Origin: Candidatus Curtissbacteria bacterium RIFCSPLOWO2_01_FULL_37_9
GTDB lineage: Bacteria > Patescibacteriota > Microgenomatia > Curtissbacterales > GWA2-41-24
Direction of reading: 5' to 3'
Length of the DNA: 7,282 nt
NCBI GenBank assembly: GCA_001776425.1
Contig: MFBN01000005.1
Location: 1-7,282 of the forward strand
Each line of letters begins with the position of its first letter. Within the stretch, counting starts at the first letter, position 1. The position numbers and the translations under genes were made by a program. Positions 1-3,905 of this stretch are shown one piece after another. The notes under the pieces are model-generated. The model saw only the letters and a program-made list of their open reading frames with translations, made no database searches and was not told the DNA's origin.

Positions 1-301
1 GCGATGTTTTTCCTTTCCCGCCGCAGATAAAAATTCCCAAGTCTTTTTCCTGCCCGCGAATCGCTTCTTTTAAAGCGGCAGTCAATATTGTTGTCAAGCC
101 CGATGCATTCCAGTCAAAAGCCAAAACAGTGCCCAAAGACTGAAACCAGACAGGATCGGCAATCCGTGCAATAAATTCTTCCGGCCCGTATTCATCCACT
201 AAAACGTCGGTCATCTCCCGGCCAAGTTTAACCATGCGCTCAAATAGCCATCTTGGGCATCTTCCCGTATCCAGTGTGAATGTGGCAATGCCTCTCTTCA
301 T
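1..301 (-). CDS. DUF763 domain-containing protein, N-terminal part (3' end outside window)
   Basis: The minus strand is open from an ATG at 301-299 to the window edge, giving 100 codons. An in-frame TAA lies seven codons upstream, so this ATG is the only reasonable ATG start. The translation begins MKRGIATFTLDTGRCPRWLF and continues through ERMVKLGREM, YGPEEF, DPVWFQSLG, FDWNASGLTT and LGIFICGGKGKTS. This order of motifs matches my recollection of the DUF763 family (Pfam DUF763), whose members are several hundred residues long and common in archaea and thermophiles; their biochemical function is not known. Only the first quarter or so is present. There is no signal peptide or membrane segment, so it is probably cytoplasmic. 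It is separated from the upstream nuclease gene by 135 bp and probably has its own promoter. Family assignment is from memory of the motif pattern; no function is claimed. Confidence 0.85.
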   Translation of the reverse strand, partial: MKRGIATFTLDTGRCPRWLFERMVKLGREMTDVLVDEYGPEEFIARIADPVWFQSLGTVLAFDWNASGLTTILTAALKEAIRGQEKDLGIFICGGKGKTS

Positions 302-321
302 ATCCCACTTGATATTAGTTT

Positions 322-327
322 ATCATA
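322..327 (-). promoter_or_regulatory. possible -10 element for the DUF763 gene
   Basis: Minus-strand TATGAT matches TATAAT at five of six positions and lies 20 nt before the ATG at 301, which would give a 5' leader of roughly 14 nt. No convincing -35 hexamer is found 16-18 bp upstream, so support is weak. The leader contains AGTGGG, at best a poor ribosome-binding site. Confidence 0.3.
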
Positions 328-378
328 CAATATCCGAAGAAAACACGAAGAATTTAGCCTACTGTTTATTCGGTGAAG

Positions 379-407
379 TAATTATTATGAATTGCTTCAT
401 ATAATTA
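379..407. repeat. AT-rich inverted repeat (12-bp arms, one bulge)
   Basis: TAATTA-t-TATGAA, loop TTGC, TTCATA-TAATTA: two 6-bp arm segments pair perfectly with a single bulged T. It lies between the 3' end of the nuclease gene (437) and the DUF763 start (301). It could be a transcript-end hairpin for the nuclease operon or an operator for DUF763. No U tract follows it on the minus strand, so it is not a standard intrinsic terminator. Confidence 0.35.
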
Positions 408-436
408 TCTTTAGATTAATTTTAAAAGCCCTCTTA

Positions 437-1093
437 TTACTCTAACTCGCTTTGTATTTTGTCAAACCAACTGCAAAAATTGCAGTCTTTATTGGATAAA
501 GGCATTTTACCTTCAAGAACCGTGATTGCCTGCGCAATTCTTTTGGCTGTATTTTGAGGTTTACCAATAAGTTTGACAATATGGACAATCATCGGAAACC
601 CTTTATGAAGATATTTAGAATGGTCCGGAAAAACATAAATTAAATAACCCCAGCCTGCTATTTTTTTGTTGTTTTGCTTGAGAATAAAATTATAATCGTC
701 TATTTGAGCCTGATATGCATCCAATGTTTCCTTTCCCCGGGGATCAGAACTGGAAGTTTTAAAATCAATTGGTATTAATTCTTGGGATTTACTAACTAAA
801 CATTCATCAAGCTTACCGTAGAAACCATATTTATTGTCTATGGTCACAAAATAAGTTTCTACAAACGGATCCTGAAGCTTGCCTTCAAGTTTACCTTCAA
901 CCATCGGCGGAAGATCCGGCCTAAAACTATTGAAATAATTTTTTAATACCGTATCAAAACGATTAGCCAGCCGGGATACGATTCCTTCGGGCTGTCTGAT
1001 TCCCTTATGATAAGCCAGCCAAAAGCACCGAGGACAACGGGAAAGTCCTTCAATACCAGAATGCGAAAGCCAGATTCTGCCGTCTTTGCTCAT
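437..1093 (-). CDS. PD-(D/E)XK nuclease family protein (RecB/Cas4-like, probable Fe-S cluster)
   Basis: This 218-residue protein shows the RecB/Cas4-like nuclease core: GKLDE with the metal-binding Asp at 96, PIDFKT with Asp110 and Lys112, and a helix with the Q-x-x-x-Y pattern (Gln130, Tyr134). Two cysteine pairs flank the core, SRCPRCFW (Cys20, Cys23) near the N-terminus and DCNFCSW (Cys204, Cys207) at the C-terminus. Paired N- and C-terminal cysteines in this superfamily usually hold an Fe-S cluster; Cas4 and AddB, however, use one plus three. The length fits a Cas4-size single-domain nuclease. There is no CRISPR array or cas gene here, so a CRISPR role is unsupported; DNA repair or end processing is the more likely job. 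It follows the methyltransferase gene after 6 bp, has no Shine-Dalgarno sequence, and is probably translated by coupling. It ends with TAA. Confidence 0.8.
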   Translation of the reverse strand: MSKDGRIWLSHSGIEGLSRCPRCFWLAYHKGIRQPEGIVSRLANRFDTVLKNYFNSFRPDLPPMVEGKLEGKLQDPFVETYFVTIDNKYGFYGKLDECLVSKSQELIPIDFKTSSSDPRGKETLDAYQAQIDDYNFILKQNNKKIAGWGYLIYVFPDHSKYLHKGFPMIVHIVKLIGKPQNTAKRIAQAITVLEGKMPLSNKDCNFCSWFDKIQSELE

Positions 1094-1099
1094 ATTAAT

Positions 1100-1672
1100 T
1101 TATAATTTAATACTGACCTCAACAGCGTCCTGGCCAAAATCAAATGTTTCACTTTTGTATTTCCCGCTGTTTCTGACATAATCCAAAAAATCCTCCATGT
1201 TTCCTTTAAAAATTTTGACATTATCTGCCACCACCAAACCTTTTAATTTCAGATTAGGTTCCGCAAGTTTTAAATATTTTAAATACTCCTCCTTGGCTGC
1301 ATCCAGAAATAACAAATCGATTTGCTCTTTTATATTCTTAATAGTTTTCTTGGCATCGCCGACAATAATCTGTATCTTATTTGAAAAACCGGCTAAAGAT
1401 ACATTCCGGCTTGCTTCCAAGGCGCTTTTTTTATCGATTTCGCAGGTAATTATCCGGCCGTTTTCGGGTAAGTACTTTGCCATCAAAATAGCGCTATAAC
1501 CAACAAGCGTACCGATTTCCAGAATTAATTTCGGTTTGGCCATTGCTACCATCCGTGCAAGAACCTGCCCTTTTTCCGGACCGATTAAAGGAAAAAAAGT
1601 ATCTTTCTGGAGGGATTCAATCTGGTCTAAAACTTTATCTGCTTTATCATACACATCTATATTGTATTCCAA
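1100..1672 (-). CDS. class I SAM-dependent O-methyltransferase (catechol/caffeoyl-CoA OMT-like)
   Basis: The 190-residue product has the full Rossmann methyltransferase order: motif I LILEIGTLVGYSA (Glu52-Ile-Gly-Thr), acidic ribose-binding Glu78 in ITCEID, GDAKKTI (Asp106), and IDLLFLDAAKEEYLKYL followed by VVADNV. Asp124, Asp150 and Asn151 sit where catechol-type O-methyltransferases bind the divalent metal. The N-terminal PLIGPEKGQVL segment is typical of this small bacterial family. It should transfer a methyl group from SAM to a hydroxyl; the substrate cannot be told from sequence. The start is TTG at 1672-1670: an in-frame TGA lies two codons upstream, and the only other nearby option is GTG six codons in (1654-1652). 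There is no Shine-Dalgarno sequence. It is the first gene of a two-gene unit with the nuclease downstream. Confidence 0.85.
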   Translation of the reverse strand: MEYNIDVYDKADKVLDQIESLQKDTFFPLIGPEKGQVLARMVAMAKPKLILEIGTLVGYSAILMAKYLPENGRIITCEIDKKSALEASRNVSLAGFSNKIQIIVGDAKKTIKNIKEQIDLLFLDAAKEEYLKYLKLAEPNLKLKGLVVADNVKIFKGNMEDFLDYVRNSGKYKSETFDFGQDAVEVSIKL

Positions 1673-1688
1673 AGGTCAAGTATGAAGA

Positions 1689-1700
1689 GCAAATTTTTGC
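1689..1700. promoter_or_regulatory. small palindrome GCAAATTTTTGC upstream of the methyltransferase
   Basis: GCAAA-TT-TTTGC is an inverted repeat with 5-bp perfect arms, placed 17-28 bp before the TTG start at 1672 and downstream of the predicted minus-strand promoter. The position would suit an operator, but short AT-rich palindromes arise by chance and no regulator is identifiable. Confidence 0.25.
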
Positions 1701-1704
1701 TTAT

Positions 1705-1733
1705 TTACCAATATATTAAATTTATGTTATAAT
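1705..1733 (+). promoter_or_regulatory. strong rightward promoter with extended -10, no ORF downstream
   Basis: TTACCA (1705-1710, 4/6 match to TTGACA), then exactly 17 bp, then TATAAT (1728-1733, perfect), with TG at 1725-1726 giving an extended -10 (TGtTATAAT). Predicted transcription start is about 1740. No ATG occurs on the plus strand from 1741 to 2015, so this promoter would drive a non-coding transcript or antisense RNA, unless the match is a chance product of AT-rich sequence. Confidence 0.45.
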
Positions 1734-1754
1734 ATTTACATCGTCAAACTTCAA
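1719..1754 (-). promoter_or_regulatory. candidate promoter(s) for the methyltransferase-nuclease unit
   Basis: Two overlapping minus-strand options exist: TTGACG (1747-1742) with TAAATT (1724-1719), spacing 17; and TTGAAG (1754-1749) with TATAAC (1731-1726), spacing 17. Either would start transcription 40-50 nt before the TTG at 1672. Both overlap the rightward promoter at 1705-1733, so the two directions would compete for RNA polymerase. Confidence 0.3.
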
Positions 1755-2015
1755 ATTTCTTCAAAAATTCTAGAAAAAGTCATATTTTTATAAAAATCTG
1801 CTTATTTTGCTAAATATTAGGCAAATATCGTAGAAAAACGTACAAATTTCCTCATTTTTATACCAAAATCGTTAAAAATTAACTTTCGTCCTGTTAACAA
1901 AAAGGGGCAAGATACCCTCAATATCGCTGTTCACTATCACTCACAAATCTTCAAAGAAGCAAAGGGGTAGTTTGAGTATACCGAAAATCCCGAAACAGAA
2001 TCGGCAAATTGATTA
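1740..2015 (+). other. gene-free AT-rich region, candidate non-coding RNA locus
   Basis: There is no supported CDS on either strand; the plus strand has no ATG here and minus-strand ATGs open only 10-12 codons. Visible structure: a perfect 14-bp palindrome at 1784-1797 (ATTTTTATAAAAAT), a hairpin at 1806-1825 (TTTGCTAA, loop ATA, TTAG-g-CAAA, 8 bp with one bulge), GTTAA/TTAAC repeats at 1871-1897, a CTTC-AAA-GAAG hairpin at 1949-1959, and two similar blocks beginning AGGGG at 1903 and 1962. A stop-free but start-less plus frame runs 1821-1966. The region lies directly after the extended -10 promoter at 1728-1733. No known RNA family is recognised. Confidence 0.25.
1871..1898. repeat. cluster of GTTAA/TTAAC half-sites
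   Basis: GTTAA (1871-1875), AAA, TTAAC (1879-1883), then GTTAAC (1893-1898) after nine bases. The first pair is a perfect inverted repeat with a 3-nt centre; the third site is itself a palindrome. The alternating orientation resembles an operator cluster, but no bound protein is known. Confidence 0.25.
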
Positions 2016-2612
2016 TTAGACTTCTTGCTTGGGTTTAAATAAACCTTCAAGAATAATCTGGCTGTTTTTCCAGCAGGCAGGTAAAAAACCACCTTGATAA
2101 AACAACCTATACACTAATCTCTTTTTATATGTAATATGTTCATCACCCGAAAAACCGGGAGAATCGCGGAAATCTTTCTTGCCTATTTCAGAATAACTCC
2201 ATTTCTCCTCTTGATATATTCTTCTACCGGGAAACCCGAAACGCACTTCTTCCGAGTTCTTATATAAAGCTTTTCTTAAGAAATTGAAGATATCATCCTT
2301 GGAAATACCTATATTCTCTTTTGCTCCGCTTATATGTAAAAAATCACTCATTCCTCCCTGGTCTACGGCACCACAATAAACCATTGTCCAAATAGGAGAA
2401 TTTCCCCTGCAAATAACCTCTTGTCCCGCAAAATTACCTTCCCCAGTAACAAAAATGTCCCGATAAAGATATTCTCCATTTTGAAAATCATATTGGGTTG
2501 TTCCCTTAATTAAAGGTGTAGAAACAGGTTGGATATTATTGGATATTAAAAGAAATATAAGTTTCTCTTCTCCCTCTGGAAATAAAACCATGAAGTGTTT
2601 CAGGTTGGGCAA
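2016..2612 (-). CDS. DUF5680 domain-containing protein (main body; N-terminus apparently frameshifted)
   Basis: The open frame gives up to 198 residues from a TTG at 2612, or 191 from an ATG at 2591. The centre reads YDFQNGEYLYRDIF, then FAGQEVICRGNSPIWTMVY, then a C-terminal part ending in LVYRLFYQGGFLP. This is the pattern I associate with DUF5680: a hydrophilic all-beta-looking domain with G-x-x-x-Y-x-D, F-x-G-x-E and P-x-W-x-M-x-Y signatures. It occurs alone or behind helix-turn-helix domains; its function is unknown. The first 20 or so residues in this frame do not resemble the family, while the expected start (L-x-x-F-I-x-R-x-x-R-x-T-Y) is found in another frame from the ATG at 2637, directly after a strong promoter. 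I infer the true gene is 2637-2016 with one surplus base near 2548-2551; restored length is about 206 residues. It could be a pseudogene, an assembly error or programmed frameshifting. Confidence 0.72.
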   Translation of the reverse strand: MPNLKHFMVLFPEGEEKLIFLLISNNIQPVSTPLIKGTTQYDFQNGEYLYRDIFVTGEGNFAGQEVICRGNSPIWTMVYCGAVDQGGMSDFLHISGAKENIGISKDDIFNFLRKALYKNSEEVRFGFPGRRIYQEEKWSYSEIGKKDFRDSPGFSGDEHITYKKRLVYRLFYQGGFLPACWKNSQIILEGLFKPKQEV

Positions 2613-2637
2613 AAATTTCTCTTTGTTCTATTTCCAT
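2536..2637 (-). pseudogene. N-terminal segment of the DUF5680 gene in the alternative frame
   Basis: From ATG at 2637-2635 this frame reads 33 codons before TAA at 2538-2536. It contains LHGFISRGRRETYIS (residues 15-29), which fits the start of DUF5680 domains (F-[LI]-x-x-A/G-x-x-x-T-Y). The downstream body is in the frame reached by skipping one base. Removing one T from the run of four (minus strand, 2551-2548) joins the frames as ETYISLISNNIQPV. An in-frame TAG upstream fixes the ATG as the start, and the promoter at 2676-2648 puts the transcript start about 4 nt before it. Confidence 0.6.
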
Positions 2638-2647
2638 ATTAAAGGAA

Positions 2648-2676
2648 AATATAATCTCAAGCTATTCAATTGTCAA
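2648..2676 (-). promoter_or_regulatory. near-consensus promoter of the DUF5680 gene, almost leaderless
   Basis: Minus strand TTGACA (2676-2671, perfect), 17-bp spacer, TATATT (2653-2648, 5/6). The predicted transcription start is near 2641, only about 4 nt before the ATG at 2637, and there is no Shine-Dalgarno sequence. This spacing supports the 2637 start over the TTG at 2612 or the ATG at 2591. Confidence 0.65.
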
Positions 2677-2743
2677 GATAAGCGCAAGTTATATAAATTC
2701 AAGACACTTACTACTTTTTACAGCTTGTTAAAATAAGAGAAAG

Positions 2744-2753
2744 TTATCGATAA
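2744..2753. repeat. perfect 10-bp palindrome TTATCGATAA
   Basis: It is perfectly self-complementary and starts 2 bp beyond the stop codon of the 70-residue gene (2755-2757). It is too short and loop-less for a terminator; it may be a protein site or chance. Confidence 0.2.
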
Positions 2754-2754
2754 A

Positions 2755-2967
2755 TTAATCGCGATCAACAGTTTTAATGTCCTGAAGCCGTAAATTTAAT
2801 AAACTAACTTTATCAAATCTGACCATCACCCGATTTGGTTTTTGTGAATTTGGTGGAATAGTCGCTATGATTTCTCCTATTTCGCCATCTAATTCTATAT
2901 TTGGATACTCTTCTTTGTAAGAGTCGCAAACTACAACTTCCCGGCTAATATTATATTCAACACTCAT
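2755..2967 (-). CDS. small unknown protein, 70 residues, coupled to tag
   Basis: I do not recognise this protein. It starts at ATG 2967-2965, three bases after the tag stop codon (TGA-TAT-ATG), so it is very likely co-transcribed and translated by coupling; no Shine-Dalgarno sequence is seen. The sequence is soluble and mixed in charge, with no membrane segment. The centre, LDGEIGEIIATIPPNSQKPN followed by RVMVRFD, alternates hydrophobic and polar residues and has a G-x-I-G turn, which would suit a small beta-barrel (SH3/KOW-like) fold; that is inference from pattern only. The C-terminus is LRLQDIKTVDRD. Possible roles are an accessory factor for the glycosylase or an unrelated passenger. Its tight spacing and ordinary codon use argue that it is a real gene. 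Confidence 0.6.
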   Translation of the reverse strand: MSVEYNISREVVVCDSYKEEYPNIELDGEIGEIIATIPPNSQKPNRVMVRFDKVSLLNLRLQDIKTVDRD

Positions 2968-2970
2968 ATA

Positions 2971-3540
2971 TCAGACTTCGTTATATCTAAAACAACCAAC
3001 AACATGGTCATTTACAAGTCCTGCCGCCTGCATAAATGCGTAGCAAATTGTTGCACCTACAAACTTAAACCCTTTTCTTTTTAAATCCTCGCTCATCGTA
3101 TTCGATTCCTTGCTTTGGCTTGGAATTTCTGAAAGAGTCTTAAATTTGTTCTTGACAGATTTACCGTTTACGAATTTCCAGATATATTTATTAAAAGAAC
3201 CATATTGCCTTTGTATCTCCAAAAATTTTTGGGCATTTATTTTTGTGGCCATAATTTTTGCATAGTTTCTAATAATTTGCGAATTATTCAATAATCTTTT
3301 TATATCAAAATCGCTGTAATTGGCAATTACAAAAAAGTCAAAATTATCAAAGGCCCCTTTAAAATTAATTCTCTTTTTCAAAATAGTGCTCCAGGAAAGT
3401 CCGGCCTGGAAACTGTCTAAAAGTAAAAACTCAAAAAGCTTAATGTCGTCATGAATAGGCACTCCCCACTCTTTATCGTGATATAAGCCCATCAAGGAAT
3501 CCTTTTCAGCCCATTTGCATCGAATCAATTTTTTAGCCAT
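2971..3540 (-). CDS. tag: DNA-3-methyladenine glycosylase I
   Basis: The 189-residue product aligns along its whole length with E. coli Tag (187 residues). It excises 3-methyladenine from alkylated DNA, beginning base-excision repair in the cytoplasm. Visible signatures: RCKWAEKDSLMGLYHDKEWG at the start, QAGLSWSTILKKR (residues 45-57), WKFVNGK, LSEIP, and KRGF-equivalent RKGFKFVGATICYAFMQA near the end, then GLVNDHVVGC. The zinc-binding set is intact: Cys8, His21, His179, Cys183 (E. coli Cys4, His17, His175, Cys179). Trp50 and Tyr20 match the base-pocket residues Trp46 and Tyr16. The pocket Glu38 of E. coli is Asp42 here (LLLDSFQAG), a conservative change. The start at 3540 is placed exactly at the predicted transcription start of an extended -10 promoter. 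It ends in TGA and is followed by the 70-residue gene. Confidence 0.95.
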   Translation of the reverse strand: MAKKLIRCKWAEKDSLMGLYHDKEWGVPIHDDIKLFEFLLLDSFQAGLSWSTILKKRINFKGAFDNFDFFVIANYSDFDIKRLLNNSQIIRNYAKIMATKINAQKFLEIQRQYGSFNKYIWKFVNGKSVKNKFKTLSEIPSQSKESNTMSEDLKRKGFKFVGATICYAFMQAAGLVNDHVVGCFRYNEV

Positions 3541-3546
3541 CAGATA

Positions 3547-3555
3547 ATTCTACCA
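3547..3555 (-). promoter_or_regulatory. extended -10 promoter of tag, giving a leaderless mRNA
   Basis: Minus strand TGgTAGAAT: TG at 3555-3554, TAGAAT at 3552-3547 (5/6). Six bases (TATCTG) separate it from the ATG at 3540, so transcription should begin at the A of the start codon. There is no good -35 at 17 bp; TTGTCA occurs at a 20-bp spacing. No Shine-Dalgarno sequence exists. Confidence 0.5.
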
Positions 3556-3583
3556 ATTAATTTGCCAAAACTTGACAAATAGG

Positions 3584-3612
3584 TTGACTTTTTCAAACCA
3601 TAGGCTTATACC
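3584..3612 (+). promoter_or_regulatory. candidate promoter for the plus-strand small gene
   Basis: TTGACT (3584-3589, 5/6), 17-bp spacer, TATACC (3607-3612, 4/6). The start would be near 3619-3620, 4-5 nt before ATG 3624. A second perfect TTGACA sits at 3572-3577 but has no matching -10. This promoter is back to back with that of tag. Confidence 0.4.
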
Positions 3613-3623
3613 ACTCTTAAAAT

Positions 3624-3863
3624 ATGCAAGAACGGGAAAACATCCATGAACCACTGCCGTCGAGGCAGGCACGCCAGATTGACTTACGAAATCATTTCAA
3701 ATGGTCTGAAGAAGCCAGGGAAACAGCACATCATGCAGGAGACGAAGAAGCTGAAGCAGAGTTTTCATATAGGACCGACCAAATTCTTTCTGCTAGCGTA
3801 CCTGAATTGATATCCGATCCTAATCCTGTTCTTCACAAAGTCTTAAGGATCTCTCTAAATTAG
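3624..3863 (+). CDS. small acidic unknown protein, 79 residues
   Basis: I do not recognise this protein. It is the only plausible gene on the plus strand, transcribed away from tag and towards the 3' end of the exporter operon. The product is hydrophilic, with a charged central stretch (EEARETAHHAGDEEAEAEF) likely to be helical, and a C-terminus ending VLHKVLRISLN. There is no signal peptide or membrane segment. Support for it being real: a promoter-like pair ends 11 nt before the ATG at the spacing seen for other genes here, the region is otherwise unoccupied, and the frame spans the whole gap. Against: no Shine-Dalgarno sequence and no known family. Hand-counted G+C is about 44%, above its AT-rich flanks, and residues 11-18 (LPSRQARQ) are encoded by a REP-like palindrome, so part of the frame may be inserted repeat sequence. 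Confidence 0.45.
   Translation: MQERENIHEPLPSRQARQIDLRNHFKWSEEARETAHHAGDEEAEAEFSYRTDQILSASVPELISDPNPVLHKVLRISLN
3654..3668. repeat. REP-like GC-rich palindrome inside the small ORF
   Basis: CTGCC-GTCGA-GGCAG has perfect 5-bp arms and is followed by GCACGCC. It is strikingly GC-rich in an AT-rich window. CPR genomes often carry short dispersed palindromes of the CTGCC/GGCAG type that read through genes as LPAGRQAG-like peptides; here the peptide is LPSRQARQ. The link to that repeat class is from memory. Confidence 0.4.
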
Positions 3864-3881
3864 AGTCTCACAAATTGAATA

Positions 3882-3897
3882 AGTGGACTTAACCACT
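3882..3897. terminator. weak hairpin between convergent genes
   Basis: AGTGG-ACTTAA-CCACT forms a 5-bp stem with a 6-nt loop in the 42-bp gap between the convergent small gene (stop at 3863) and the permease (stop at 3906). The position suits a shared terminator, but neither strand has a U tract directly after the stem. Confidence 0.3.
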
Positions 3898-3905
3898 CCA
3901 AAAAA

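Noticed and set aside
1197..1499. Plus-strand ORF of 100 codons
   Set aside because: Lies entirely within the methyltransferase gene on the other strand, whose motifs are clear; the translation has no recognisable domain.
2539..2736. Plus-strand ORF of 65 codons
   Set aside because: Overlaps the DUF5680 start and its strong promoter; low-complexity Lys/Phe/Leu-rich product with no domain.
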